Positions 28,371 through 37,861 of a stretch of DNA of 40,055 nt are shown here, in pieces. The notes under the pieces are model-generated. The model worked only from the letters and a program-made list of their open reading frames with translations. It had not been told where the DNA came from and made no database searches. The position numbers and the translations under genes were made by a program. Every line of letters begins with the position of its first letter. The stretch's first letter is position 1. This DNA comes from Cyanobacteria bacterium QS_8_64_29 (GTDB lineage Bacteria > Cyanobacteriota > Cyanobacteriia > Cyanobacteriales > Rubidibacteraceae): the NCBI GenBank assembly GCA_003022125.1, contig PXQH01000061.1:1-40055 (forward strand), written 5' to 3'.

Positions 28371-28571
28371 AAAAATCCGCAGGAGAGCGTCAAGCTAGGC
28401 ACCGTTCTAGTCGAGCAAAACTGGCTCTCGCAGCAACAGCTCGATTGGGCCCTCCAAAAGCAGCGCGGTACGGGCGAGCGCTTGGGCGAGATCCTGACCC
28501 GACAGGGCTTGATCTCGCCGCAGTCGCTCTCTCAAGTTCTGAGCGAGCAGAAACAGCTCAACAACTTATAG
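28371..28571 (+). pseudogene. Orphan fragment with two PilB/GspE-N-like repeats
   Basis: Sixty-six codons after an in-frame TAA encode two motif copies, KLGTVLVEQNWLSQQQLDWA and RLGEILTRQGLISPQSLSQV, spaced 29 residues apart, ending at a TAG (28569-28571). No ATG, GTG or TTG precedes the first motif within the frame, so it lacks a start. It is closest to repeats 3-4 of the protein at 25837-26310, which have the same 29-residue spacing. The likeliest reading is the tail of a decayed paralogue whose front was replaced by the upstream gene. Readthrough of the TAA is a less likely alternative. Confidence 0.6.
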
Positions 28572-28593
28572 GAAGCCGGGCCACCCCTAGGCG

Positions 28594-30156
28594 CTACTTG
28601 CCTGCCAGCTGCTCGACTGAGGCGGGAGCGGCATCGGGCGGTTGGGCTTGCGCTGTCTGGAAGATGGCCGTTCGCGCGATGGCGCCATCGGTAACGCTCA
28701 GGATGGGATTGGCCAGAATGCCAACAGCGATCGTCCCTGCTGTCGATAGCACCAGGCCCACCTGCAGCGGCCGCATGCCTAGAGGATGCCATTGCACCTG
28801 CGGATAAGCGCGCACCGAAGCCGACATTTCGTGGGTCTCTTTGACCACCATCATCTTGATGACGCGAACGTAGTAGTAAATCGAGATGACGCTGGTCACC
28901 AGGGCCACGATCACCAGCCCGTAGAGGCCAGCTTGCCAGCCCGCCCAGAACAGATACAGCTTGCCAAAGAACCCGGCCAGCGGCGGGATGCCGCCCAGCG
29001 ACAGCAGGCAGATGGTCAGGGTCAGCGTTAGCAGCGGGTCTTTTTGGTAGAGCCCCGCGTACTCGGCAATTCGATCACTGCCGGTGCGCAGCGAAAACAG
29101 GGTGACTCCGGTAAAGGCCCCCAAATTCATGAACAGATAGACCAACAGGTAGAAAATAACGCCGGCGTAACCGGCTTCGGTGGCTGCAACCAAGCCCAGC
29201 ATGACAAAGCCCGCCTGGCCAATGGAGGAATAAGCCAGCATGCGCTTCATGCTGGTCTGGGCGATCGCCACGGCATTGCCCACGACCATGCTCAGCAGCG
29301 CCAGAATGGCAAAGACCAAGCGCCAGTCCGAATCGAGTGGAAAGACCGCTACCAGCAAGCGGATGGCGAGCGCAAACCCGGCAGCTTTGGATCCCACGGA
29401 CAAAAACGCCACCAGCGGCGTGGGGGAGCCTTCATAAACATCCGGCGTCCACTGGTGGAACGGCACTGCCGAGATCTTGAAGGCAATGCCGGTGATGAGA
29501 AACACCAGCGCAACGGCACTCCCCAGCGCCTGCGCCTCGCCTGCCTGGGCCAGCGCAGCCGAGATGTCGCTGAGGTAGGTCTTGCCGCCCGAGAGGCCGT
29601 ACAGCAACGATGCCCCGTACAAAAAGATTGCCGAGCTCGCCGCCCCAAACAGCAGGTACTTTAAGGCGGCCTCGTTCGAGCGGGCATCGCGCTTCATGTA
29701 GCCCGCCATGAGGTAGGAGGCAATGCTGAGCGTCTCCAGCGAGACAAACACCATCACCAGCTCGTTGGCCCCAGCCAGCAGCATGCCGCCTAGGGTCCCG
29801 GTCAGCAGCATGGCGATGAACTCCGCCAGCGAACTCCCCGACTGCTCGACGTAGCGCACCGACATCAAAATCGTAATGGCCGTCGAGAGGGCAATGAGGC
29901 CGCGAAAGACGATGCTGAAGTTGTCGCCGCTAAAGCTACCCAACAGGGCCAGCGGGGCTTGGGCATCCCACTGCCAGGCCAGGGCTGCCATGGCAGCCAG
30001 CAGCCCGCCAATAGCTGCGTAAGGGGTCCAGCGGCCGGAGCTGCGGCCGGCGATCAAATCGCCGAGCAGCACGACCAAAAGCGAGAGCACGACAATGCCC
30101 TCGGGCAAAATAATGCCGACGTTGAGCTGACTGGCGATGCCGTTGGAAAACTCCAT
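28594..30156 (-). CDS. ndhB: NAD(P)H-quinone oxidoreductase subunit 2 (NDH-1 subunit N)
   Basis: An antiporter-like membrane subunit of cyanobacterial NDH-1, which takes electrons from ferredoxin to plastoquinone and supports respiration, cyclic electron flow and CO2 uptake. The protein has 520 residues and about 14 transmembrane helices. Conserved stretches are [58 protein letters not shown], and [17 protein letters not shown]. The ATG at 30156 begins [20 protein letters not shown], matching NdhB starts; an upstream TTG at 30177 is less likely. It is divergent from topA across 180 bp. Confidence 0.96.
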   Translation of the reverse strand: MEFSNGIASQLNVGIILPEGIVVLSLLVVLLGDLIAGRSSGRWTPYAAIGGLLAAMAALAWQWDAQAPLALLGSFSGDNFSIVFRGLIALSTAITILMSVRYVEQSGSSLAEFIAMLLTGTLGGMLLAGANELVMVFVSLETLSIASYLMAGYMKRDARSNEAALKYLLFGAASSAIFLYGASLLYGLSGGKTYLSDISAALAQAGEAQALGSAVALVFLITGIAFKISAVPFHQWTPDVYEGSPTPLVAFLSVGSKAAGFALAIRLLVAVFPLDSDWRLVFAILALLSMVVGNAVAIAQTSMKRMLAYSSIGQAGFVMLGLVAATEAGYAGVIFYLLVYLFMNLGAFTGVTLFSLRTGSDRIAEYAGLYQKDPLLTLTLTICLLSLGGIPPLAGFFGKLYLFWAGWQAGLYGLVIVALVTSVISIYYYVRVIKMMVVKETHEMSASVRAYPQVQWHPLGMRPLQVGLVLSTAGTIAVGILANPILSVTDGAIARTAIFQTAQAQPPDAAPASVEQLAGK

Positions 30157-30337
30157 GACTTTGGGGATGGACCGCAACCGTACCTAGCGTACCAGCCGCT
30201 CGCGGCTGAGCCCTGCAGCCCGTTGCTGGTTACGTTGGGGACAGCGCTCGCTTGCCTCGCCGCCCGAGCCGCTAGAGTGGATCGCTACCACCATCGCTAG
30301 CGACGCAGCACTAGGGCCGCTCCAAGGCGCAACTGCC

Positions 30338-33046
30338 ATGTCCAAGCTCGTCATCGTCGAATCCCCGACCAAAGCCCGCACCGTGCGCAACTACCTCCCC
30401 CAGGGGTATCGGGTCGAGGCTTCCATGGGGCACGTTCGCGATTTGCCGGCCTCGGCCGAGGAGGTCCCCAAAGCCTACAAGGGGACGCAGTGGGCGCAGC
30501 TGGGCGTCAATGTCGATCGGGGCTTCGAGCCGCTCTACGTTGTCCCCAACAGCAAACAAAAGGTCATCCAGGAGCTGCAATCGGCGCTAGAAGAGGCTGA
30601 CGAGCTGCTGCTGGCAACGGACGAGGACCGCGAGGGCGAAAGCATCTCCTGGCACTTGCAGGAGGTGTTGCAGCCTCAGGTCCCCACCAGGCGCATGGTG
30701 TTTCACGAGATCACCCAGCCCGCGATCACCCGCGCCCTGGAGCAGTGTCGCGAGCTCGATAGCAACCTGATCCAGGCCCAGGAGACGCGCCGCATTCTGG
30801 ACCGCCTGGTGGGCTACACACTGTCGCCGCTGCTGTGGAAAAAAATCGCGCGGGGCCTCTCGGCCGGACGCGTGCAGTCGGTGGCAGTGCGGCTGTTGGT
30901 CCAGCGGGAGCGGGCGCGCCGCGCGTTTCGCTCGGCCCAATATTGGGATCTCAAAGCCACCCTGTCCCAAAACGAGCAACCCTTTGAAGCCCGCTTGGTG
31001 GCGCTAGGGGACCAGCGCATCGCCACTGGGAGTGACTTTGACCCCAACACCGGCGAGCTGGCCCAAGGGCGCAATGCCCTGTTGCTCGATGGCGAGGGCG
31101 CTCGCGAGCTACAGCAGCGGCTCAGCCAAGCTTCGTGGACCGTCCGCGATGTCGACGAGCGCGCCACCACCCGCAAGCCGTATCCGCCCTTTATCACCTC
31201 GACGCTGCAGCAAGAAGCCAACCGCAAGCTCAAGATCTCGGCGCGCGAGACCATGCGCGTTGCCCAGAGCCTGTACGAGCAGGGCTACATCACCTACATG
31301 CGGACGGACTCGACCCACCTCTCCGACCAGGCGATCGCCGCCGCCCGCAGTTGCGTCGAGCAAAAGTACGGCAGCGACTACCTCAGCCCGAAAGCGCGCC
31401 AGTACAGCACCAGCACCAAAGGGGCTCAGGAAGCGCACGAAGCCATCCGGCCCGCTGGGACCGAGTTCCGCACGCCGCAAGAAACGGGGCTAGAAGGCCG
31501 CGAGCGCTCGCTGTACGAGCTGATTTGGAAGCGCACGGTCGCCTGCCAGATGGCCAACGCCCGGCTGACCCAAATTGGGGTGCGACTGATGGCGGACGAT
31601 GCCGAGTTCAAAGCCTCGGGCAAGCGCATCAATTTTGCCGGTTTCTTCCGGGCTTACGTTGAAGGCTCCGATGACCCTGAAGCCGCCCTAGAGGACCAAG
31701 AAATCGTCCTGCCGCCGCTGCAAGTGGGGGATACTCCCAGCTGCACCTCGCTCGAGGCCATCGAACACGCCACGCAACCGCCCGGGCGCTATACCGAGGC
31801 GTCGCTGGTCAAAACGCTGGAACAAGAAGGCATTGGGCGGCCCAGCACCTACGCTACCATCATCGGCACGATCGCTGATCGCGGCTACACCCAGATGCGC
31901 GGCAGCACGCTGGTGCCCACCTTTACCGCGTTTGCCGTGACCAGCCTGCTGGAGACCTACTTCCCGGATCTGGTCGATGTAGGCTTTACGGCCAGCATGG
32001 AGCAAACGCTCGATGAGATCGCCGCCGGCCAAACCAGCTCGCTGCCCTATCTGGAGGCATTCTACGCCAGTGAAGGCGGGCTGAGCGAGCAGGTCCAGCA
32101 GCGCGAGCACCAAATCGACGCGCAGGCGGCCAAGGCCATCAATCTGGGCGATCTGGACGTCCAAGTGCGCGTCGGCCGCTTCGGCCCCTACCTCGAGGCC
32201 GAGCGCGACGGCCAAACGGTGACCGCTTCCATCCCGGATGGCCTCACTCCAGCCGATCTCGATGCCGAGCGCGTCGAGAGCCTGGTCCGCCAAAAAACTG
32301 AAGGCCCGGACAAGGTGGGCCTCCACCCCGAAACGGGCGAGCCCATCTACCTCAAAATCGGCCGCTACGGGCTCTACTTGCAATTGGGCGATGCCACCGA
32401 AGATAATCCCAATCCCAAGCGCTCCTCGCTCCCCAAAGGCGTCCAACCCGAGCAGATCGATCTGGAGCAGGCAGTGGGCTTGCTGTCGCTGCCGCGCACC
32501 CTGGGCTTCCACCCCGAGACGGGCGCCCCGGTCAAAGCCGGCTTGGGCCGCTTTGGGCCTTACGTCGTCCACGAGCGCGGCAAAAACGACCGGGACTTCC
32601 GCTCGCTCAAAGCCGATGACAACGTGCTAACGGTGGAGCTGGATCGGGCGTTGGCGCTGCTGGCCCAGCCCAAGCGCGGGCAAGGCGGCGGCCGCCGCAA
32701 AGCCAAAACGCCGCTGCGCGAGCTGGGAACCCATCCCGAGGACGGCGAAGCGGTCAACGTTTACGACGGCCCCTACGGCCCCTACGTCAAGCATGGCAAA
32801 ACCAACGCCGGCATCCCCAGCGGCGAAACGGTCGAGAGCATGACCCTCGATCAGGCGCTGGAGCTGCTGGCCGATAAAAAATCGAACCAAGGCGGGCGTA
32901 AAAGCGGCAAGGCCCAGTCGGGTTCCAAGGCTTCTAAGTCCAACAGCAGCAAGGCCAAATCCGGCTCGTCGCGCAAGCGCAGCGCCGGTAGCAAATCCTC
33001 GCGCCGCAAGACCAGCTCCAGCTCAAAACAAACCCAGGGAAGCTAG
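30338..33046 (+). CDS. topA: DNA topoisomerase I
   Basis: A type IA topoisomerase that relaxes negative supercoils. It is 902 residues long. The Toprim domain is at the N-terminus ([10 protein letters not shown], then ATDEDREGE). The catalytic tyrosine is Y320 in [28 protein letters not shown] and [15 protein letters not shown] are further core motifs. The C-terminal region has three to four topoisomerase-I C-terminal repeats with GRFGPY/GRYGLY/GPYGPY cores. It ends in a Ser/Lys-rich basic tail from about residue 848, which probably contacts DNA. The stop overlaps the convergent epimerase gene by four bases. Confidence 0.96.
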   Translation: MSKLVIVESPTKARTVRNYLPQGYRVEASMGHVRDLPASAEEVPKAYKGTQWAQLGVNVDRGFEPLYVVPNSKQKVIQELQSALEEADELLLATDEDREGESISWHLQEVLQPQVPTRRMVFHEITQPAITRALEQCRELDSNLIQAQETRRILDRLVGYTLSPLLWKKIARGLSAGRVQSVAVRLLVQRERARRAFRSAQYWDLKATLSQNEQPFEARLVALGDQRIATGSDFDPNTGELAQGRNALLLDGEGARELQQRLSQASWTVRDVDERATTRKPYPPFITSTLQQEANRKLKISARETMRVAQSLYEQGYITYMRTDSTHLSDQAIAAARSCVEQKYGSDYLSPKARQYSTSTKGAQEAHEAIRPAGTEFRTPQETGLEGRERSLYELIWKRTVACQMANARLTQIGVRLMADDAEFKASGKRINFAGFFRAYVEGSDDPEAALEDQEIVLPPLQVGDTPSCTSLEAIEHATQPPGRYTEASLVKTLEQEGIGRPSTYATIIGTIADRGYTQMRGSTLVPTFTAFAVTSLLETYFPDLVDVGFTASMEQTLDEIAAGQTSSLPYLEAFYASEGGLSEQVQQREHQIDAQAAKAINLGDLDVQVRVGRFGPYLEAERDGQTVTASIPDGLTPADLDAERVESLVRQKTEGPDKVGLHPETGEPIYLKIGRYGLYLQLGDATEDNPNPKRSSLPKGVQPEQIDLEQAVGLLSLPRTLGFHPETGAPVKAGLGRFGPYVVHERGKNDRDFRSLKADDNVLTVELDRALALLAQPKRGQGGGRRKAKTPLRELGTHPEDGEAVNVYDGPYGPYVKHGKTNAGIPSGETVESMTLDQALELLADKKSNQGGRKSGKAQSGSKASKSNSSKAKSGSSRKRSAGSKSSRRKTSSSSKQTQGS

Positions 33047-34008
33047 CGGCCCGGGGCCTGGGTGGGAACGCCGCTCAGGCGCAGGGCTTCAAATAGGGTA
33101 GGGCAATAGGGGCGCAGGCCAAAGTGACTGGGATCGGTGGGGTTGCGGTGGCTGAAGTGCCGGCGGCGCAGGCAGAACCGATCCCAGGGCGATAGCTGCA
33201 CGGGCAGCACGGCCACCAGCAGGCGGATCAACCAGCCCGGCAGCGGCAGGCGCAGGTAGATGCGCTTGCCCAGGTAGCGGCAGAAAGTGGCGATCGCTTC
33301 GTTGGCGGTCACGGCCGGGGCGCCCAACACCAGCTCCCGCGGTCCGGGGGCAGCGGGGGGCTGCGCCAGCAGCTGGCACACGATCTGGGCGATGTCGCGC
33401 GCGTGGATGAAGTGGAAGCTGCCCTCAACCCGCAACCACCGCGCCAGCGCGACCCAGGGGGCTGCGTCGGCAACGCCGGTGGTGAGGTAGGAGCGCGGCT
33501 TGCGGGCGTCGCCGCCAAAGACCAGCGTCGGGAACAGTACCGTGATGTGATCGGCCCAAGGCGACTCGCTCAAGCGCTGGTGGCAGGCGTATTTGGAGCG
33601 GATGTACTCGGTCCCCCAACGGGCGGCCGCCGGCAGCAAGCGGTGGTGGTAGTCCAAAAGGCTGGCCGTGGAGAAATAAAACACTTGCTGGCACACGGCG
33701 GGATCCAGTAGGGCCAGCAGTCGCAGGGTTTGCGTGACGTTGATCTCGAAGGCGGCCTCGCCACCCCACGCGGTCGCAGCCAGGATAGCAACCTCCACGG
33801 TTGCCAGCGTTGGGCCCCAGCGCTCGATCTCGCGCAGGTCGCCCTGCAGCACGCGAATGCCCGGCCGCGCCTGGCAATCCAGCTGCAGCTTGGCCGGATC
33901 GCGCACCAGCAGCAGCAGCTCGCAGTTGGTCTGTGCGATCAGGGCCTCGGCGAGGTAGTGGCCGATGCAGCCACTGGCGCCGGTCAGCAGGATGCGGGAC
34001 GGGGCCAT
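33043..34008 (-). CDS. NAD(P)-dependent epimerase/dehydratase (extended SDR)
   Basis: A 321-residue atypical or extended short-chain dehydrogenase. The N-terminal Rossmann motif is [19 protein letters not shown]. The active-site region includes [10 protein letters not shown] and the Tyr-x3-Lys in [11 protein letters not shown] or nearby. [12 protein letters not shown] and the C-terminal [10 protein letters not shown] resemble nucleotide-sugar epimerases and cyanobacterial NAD(P)H-binding proteins. The substrate is unknown. It follows hemE by 21 bp on the same strand and is likely co-transcribed, which does not by itself imply a heme role. Confidence 0.82.
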   Translation of the reverse strand: MAPSRILLTGASGCIGHYLAEALIAQTNCELLLLVRDPAKLQLDCQARPGIRVLQGDLREIERWGPTLATVEVAILAATAWGGEAAFEINVTQTLRLLALLDPAVCQQVFYFSTASLLDYHHRLLPAAARWGTEYIRSKYACHQRLSESPWADHITVLFPTLVFGGDARKPRSYLTTGVADAAPWVALARWLRVEGSFHFIHARDIAQIVCQLLAQPPAAPGPRELVLGAPAVTANEAIATFCRYLGKRIYLRLPLPGWLIRLLVAVLPVQLSPWDRFCLRRRHFSHRNPTDPSHFGLRPYCPTLFEALRLSGVPTQAPGR

Positions 34009-34029
34009 AGTGATCGCGCGCTGCCGGGC

Positions 34030-35088
34030 TCAGGCGCGCAGGGCCGAGCGGTGGGCCTGCTTGGCCGTCTCGAACAGGCAGGCCACGTTCTCCTCGGGCG
34101 TTCCGGGCAGGACGCCGTGCCCCAGGTTGAAGATGTGGCCCTGCGTGCCTGCCTTGCGGATGGTCTCGAGCGCGCGATCGCGCACGGTTGCCTGCGAGCC
34201 AAACAGGACGCCGGGATCGAGGTTGCCTTGGACTGGCACCTCCCCCAAGCGGGCCCGCGCCTCGGCCATGTCCACGTGCCAATCGAGGCTGACAACATCC
34301 ACCCCCGAGCGCGGCAGCCGATCCAGGACACCAGCACTGCCGCTGACGTAGAGGATCAGCGGCGTCTGGGGATGCGTGGCCTTAACCTGGCGCACGACGC
34401 GCTGCTGGTAGGGCAGGGCAAACGCTTCGTAGTCTGCCGGGCTGAGCGTCCCCGCCCAGGAGTCGAATAGCTGGACGAGCTGGGCGCCCGACTCGATTTG
34501 GTAGCGCACGTAAACCGCGATCGCATCGGCCAGTTGGGCCAAAAACGCATGCAGCAGCTCGGGTTGCGAGAAGGCCATCCCCTTGATGTGGGTGTAGTGT
34601 TTGGAGGTTTGGCCCTCAATGGCATAGGCCGCCAGCGTCCAAGGGGCACCCACAAAGCCCAGCACGGCGGCCCGGTTGCCCACCTCCTGGCGCAACGCCT
34701 GCAGGATTTGGCGGATGAAGGGCAGCGAGGTCTCGGGATCGAGCGCGTGCAGGCGCTGGATTTGCTCGCGGGTGCGAATGGGGGGATCCACTACCGGTCC
34801 TTGCCCTTCGGCGATGGTGAAGGGGATGCCGATCCCCGGCAGCGGCGTCAGAATATCGGAGAACAAAATCACCCCATCTGGGGCGAACACGCGCCAGGGT
34901 TGCAGCGAGATCTCGGTGGCGATGGCAGGGTCTTCGGAGCGCTGGCGGAAGTCGGGATAGCGATCGCGCAGCTCCCGATAGGCGCGCATGTAGCGGCCGG
35001 CTTGCCGCATGAGCCAAACCGGCGGCCGCTCCAGCGGTTCGGCGCGCGCAGCGCGCAACAACAGCGGCTCCCCATCCGGCTCGGCCAT
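34030..35088 (-). CDS. hemE: Uroporphyrinogen decarboxylase
   Basis: Decarboxylates four acetate side chains of uroporphyrinogen III to give coproporphyrinogen III, on the heme/chlorophyll branch. The 352-residue protein has [53 protein letters not shown], the substrate-side FDSWAG, and the C-terminal [16 protein letters not shown]. The ATG at 35088 follows GAGG; an in-frame extension to 35172 has no family similarity. It is the third gene of a minus-strand group (VOC, S66 peptidase, hemE, SDR) with gaps of 12, 43 and 21 bp. Confidence 0.97.
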   Translation of the reverse strand: MAEPDGEPLLLRAARAEPLERPPVWLMRQAGRYMRAYRELRDRYPDFRQRSEDPAIATEISLQPWRVFAPDGVILFSDILTPLPGIGIPFTIAEGQGPVVDPPIRTREQIQRLHALDPETSLPFIRQILQALRQEVGNRAAVLGFVGAPWTLAAYAIEGQTSKHYTHIKGMAFSQPELLHAFLAQLADAIAVYVRYQIESGAQLVQLFDSWAGTLSPADYEAFALPYQQRVVRQVKATHPQTPLILYVSGSAGVLDRLPRSGVDVVSLDWHVDMAEARARLGEVPVQGNLDPGVLFGSQATVRDRALETIRKAGTQGHIFNLGHGVLPGTPEENVACLFETAKQAHRSALRA

Positions 35089-35131
35089 CGCTATCGCCTC
35101 GCACCTGCGGCATTGCTGGGCCTCGGCCACC

Positions 35132-36040
35132 CTACCACGGTTCCCAGTGCAGCACGCCCGCCTCGCCATCAAGGCAGACGGTCGGGCCTACAGGGAGGGT
35201 GGCATTGGGACCGTGGTGCCCAAAGGGCAAATCGGCAACCACAGGCACGCCCAGATCGCCTAGGCGATCGCGCAGTACGGCTCGGGCATCGCCGCTGGGC
35301 CGGTCGGGGGGCGGCTCGCAGCGACTGAACCGGCCCAAGGCAATGCCGCTAACGGCTTGCAAGGCGCCGCTGAGCCGCCACTGGGTCAGCAGGCGATCAA
35401 GGCGGTAAGGGGCCTCGCCCACATCCTCCCAGGCCAGAATGGCCCCTTGCAGCGCTGGCAGCAGCGGCGTTCCCAGCAGGTGCGTTGCCACGCTCAAATT
35501 GGCGGGCAGCAGCGGGCCGCGCGCGCGGCCGCCGCCCCAACCATCTCCCTGCAGCGATTGGGGCGTGCGACCGGCGGCACAGTCGAACAGCCGTTGGATC
35601 GACCAAGCCGGTTCGCTCGCCAGGGTAGTAATTAGTGGTCCGTGGAGGCTTACCACCCCCAGCCGCGCCCACTGCCACAGCAAGCTCGTGGCATCGGAGA
35701 AGCCAATCGACCACTTGCGCGGCGGTGGCGGTAGCGGGGGTTCGAGCAAGCGAGCGCTGCCGTAGCCGCCGCGGGCGTAGAGAATGCCCCGACATGTTGG
35801 GTCGCGGCACGCCCCCAGCAGGGCCTCGCGCCGCTGCGCGTCGCTCCCGGCTAGATAGCCCTGTTGGGCCTCCACGCTGCCATCCAGCCGGATGGCAAAA
35901 CCGCGCTCTTGCCAAATCGCCACCCCTGCCTGCAGCGACTCGGGGTCGCGCAGGGCACCGCTGGGCGCAACGACGCGCAGCGTATCGCCCGGCTGCAAGG
36001 GATGGGGAAACCGGTAGCCCATGCTCGCTGAGGATGGCAT
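35132..36040 (-). CDS. S66-family LD-carboxypeptidase (LdcA/MccF-like)
   Basis: A 302-residue serine peptidase of the S66 family. LdcA members trim the D-Ala from tetrapeptides during murein recycling, and MccF members cleave microcin-like acyl-adenylates. The nucleophile is the Ser in [12 protein letters not shown]. The acidic residue is in [19 protein letters not shown], and the catalytic His in [31 protein letters not shown] and [11 protein letters not shown] are further family marks. The start at 36040 or 36022 (MGYRF) is unresolved. It is in the hemE group. Confidence 0.88.
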   Translation of the reverse strand: MPSSASMGYRFPHPLQPGDTLRVVAPSGALRDPESLQAGVAIWQERGFAIRLDGSVEAQQGYLAGSDAQRREALLGACRDPTCRGILYARGGYGSARLLEPPLPPPPRKWSIGFSDATSLLWQWARLGVVSLHGPLITTLASEPAWSIQRLFDCAAGRTPQSLQGDGWGGGRARGPLLPANLSVATHLLGTPLLPALQGAILAWEDVGEAPYRLDRLLTQWRLSGALQAVSGIALGRFSRCEPPPDRPSGDARAVLRDRLGDLGVPVVADLPFGHHGPNATLPVGPTVCLDGEAGVLHWEPW

Positions 36041-36052
36041 GCGGGCCCAATT

Positions 36053-36415
36053 TCAGGCTTGGCTCAGCTCCAGGATGTTGCCATCCGGATCTTGGGCGAA
36101 TAGAGCCGCCCGACCCGAAGCGCTGGCTTGCACGGGTGCGCCGGCTTGCTGCAAGCGGGCCTTGGCCGCCTCGAGATCGGCAACGCTCAAGGCAACGTGC
36201 GCGTTGCGGCCCCATTTTTCGGCGTTAGGGTGCTGCACGCTCGTGTTGGGATCTTCGATTAGGTGGAGCTGGAACTCCCCAATTTGATACCAGCGGCCGG
36301 GGAAGTTAAAGGGACGCTCGACTTGCGGCAAGCCCAAAACGTTGCTATAAAACTGCTCCGCTCGCTCGATGTCGGCGACGGTAAAGGCGGCATGGAGGCA
36401 ACGGACGACCTGCAT
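36053..36415 (-). CDS. Glyoxalase/VOC-superfamily protein
   Basis: A 120-residue single-domain vicinal-oxygen-chelate protein. Two beta-alpha-beta-beta-beta modules are visible: LHAAFTVADIERAEQFYSNV and VALSVADLEAAKARLQQA, ending DPDGNILELSQA. Likely metal ligands include His8 in the first strand, the His in QLHLIED, His in AHVAL and Glu in ILELS. Substrate unknown. First gene of the minus-strand hemE group, ending 12 bp before the peptidase start. Confidence 0.88.
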   Translation of the reverse strand: MQVVRCLHAAFTVADIERAEQFYSNVLGLPQVERPFNFPGRWYQIGEFQLHLIEDPNTSVQHPNAEKWGRNAHVALSVADLEAAKARLQQAGAPVQASASGRAALFAQDPDGNILELSQA

Positions 36416-36622
36416 CGCTTGCTCCTTGCAGCGGGCTCGCTCGTGTCATTCTAGCCAGCCGCATTTTGCCCTGCCGCGCTGCCGGCCGGCGTCCGAGCTC
36501 AGCCCATCGCTGACGGCTGCATCCCCTCTGGGGCGGATAAGCTAGATTGTAGCGCTAGGGATGGCGCAGCGCCGAGCGCGCGCGCCGGCTCGCTAGCCCC
36601 CCGAGACAATACTGACGCGATT

Positions 36623-37195
36623 ATGCTGGTTGCTCCCCCCGCAACGCCCTGGCTGCTGGCACTGGCCCTGCCGGATACGCTCTTTTCCACCCAGGGCATC
36701 ATGGTAATGCTGCTGGTCGCCTACGCCGGGGCCATGTGGCTGTTTTTGACCAGCGCGCCCAAGGTTTACACCGTCATGGTCTCTGACCTGGAAGTCGCGC
36801 GCCAATTCTACGAAGGCATCCTCAACTTGAGCGCTGCTGAGGTGCCGCTGCACTACTACTACAACTACGAGCAAACGCTAGGGGCAGCCAGTATGGATCC
36901 CATGTACCTGTCGGCCAATCCCAGCGCGGCCGGCACCTCGGCCAGTCTGAGCGGTTCGGATGGCCTTTGGTACCAGCTTAGAAAGAACGTGCAACTGCAC
37001 GTCATCTCAGGGGCCAACTTTGGCAACAAGAACCAGCACCGCCACGTTTGCTTTGATCGCGACTGCTTGGACCAAATCTTGATGCGGGTGCAAGCGCGCC
37101 GGCTCAAGTTCAAGGTCCGACAGGAAAAGCCGCTCAACTTTTTGGTCAAAGACCTCGACGAGCGCGTCATCGAGATGGCCGAGGTAGCCAACTAG
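36623..37195 (+). CDS. Membrane-anchored VOC/glyoxalase-like protein
   Basis: A 190-residue protein. One or two hydrophobic segments at the N-terminus (ATPWLLALALPDTLF and VMLLVAYAGAMWLFLTSA) precede a glyoxalase-like domain. This begins KVYTVMVSDLEVARQFYEGI and ends NFLVKDLDERVIEMAEVAN. A Tyr-rich stretch (LHYYYNYEQ) and a QHRHVCFDRDCLDQI segment lie between. VOC proteins are normally soluble, so a membrane-bound form is notable. It stands alone between two divergent promoters. Confidence 0.78.
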   Translation: MLVAPPATPWLLALALPDTLFSTQGIMVMLLVAYAGAMWLFLTSAPKVYTVMVSDLEVARQFYEGILNLSAAEVPLHYYYNYEQTLGAASMDPMYLSANPSAAGTSASLSGSDGLWYQLRKNVQLHVISGANFGNKNQHRHVCFDRDCLDQILMRVQARRLKFKVRQEKPLNFLVKDLDERVIEMAEVAN

Positions 37196-37234
37196 CGCAG
37201 GGGCCGCGCACCGAAGCGACCCCCAGTACGCGGT

Positions 37235-37761
37235 TCAGTCCGATTGCGCGGGGTACTCAAAGGTCCAAGACACGCTAAAGGGGTTCCACCACGGCTCGAC
37301 GCCCGTTTCATCATCGGTGTGGCGGAAAAAGCCCTGGCCTTGGTGCGGTACCAGGTGGTAAGTCAGGCAGTACTGGCCTGGCCCGTCCATGGCAACGTTG
37401 TTGGCGTAATGCGGCCCGTCTTGGGCTGTCATAGGCAGCATTCGGCCGGCGCGCGACCAGTCGCTGCCGACTTTTTCGATGGTGTAGAGGCAGCCCAGGT
37501 AGGGAATCCAAGCGCCTTGGGAAAAGCCTTGGGCATTATCGGCGGTGGCAGAGACATCGCACTCCAGGTGGATAGTGTCATCCCCACTCGGCGTGGAGGC
37601 TGAGGCGCCATCTCGGCGCCGGTCAGATAGGCCGCTTTGACGGTGATGCCGTTGCGGGTCACGGGCTCGCCAATGTCGGCTTCCGAGGCTCGGACGCTTC
37701 CGGGGGTCACCAGCAACGAGGCCAGTCCCAGGGTCCAAGCCAGCGTTCGAGCGACTTGCAT
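37235..37761 (-). pseudogene. P19/Tp34-type periplasmic iron-transport protein, frameshifted
   Basis: Two frames together give one P19-like protein. The start at 37761, behind GAGGAGG, encodes a signal peptide (ARTLAWTLGLASLLVTPGSV) and ADIGEPVTRNGITVKAAYLT, then GAEMA. Near 37602-37610 the frame changes, and the next frame continues GDDTIHLECDVSATADNAQG, FSQGAWIPYLGCLYTIEKVG, DGPHYANNVAMDGPGQYCLT and RHTDDETGVEPWWNPFSVSW. P19 proteins bind Cu/Fe in the periplasm and feed an FTR1-type iron permease. A single-base deletion in a GC run (GATGGCGCCTC on the minus strand) would explain it. No permease gene is nearby. Confidence 0.8.
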
Positions 37762-37861
37762 GGGATTCCTCCTCACGACGCGATTGGCAACAGCACCAGA
37801 CTAACTGAAACTGGATTGCAGTAACAGTGGGCGGTACCGCTGCTGGCATAATGAAATCTGG

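Noticed and set aside
28371-28571. Genuine stop-codon readthrough extending the 27984-28370 gene
   Set aside because: No pyrrolysine or selenocysteine context is visible (the codon is TAA) and homologues of the first part, as I recall them, end near this point. A decayed paralogue is simpler, so it is listed only as an alternative.
31688-32572. A 294-codon open frame antisense to topA
   Set aside because: It overlaps conserved topA catalytic and C-terminal repeats and has no family features; a codon-bias shadow.
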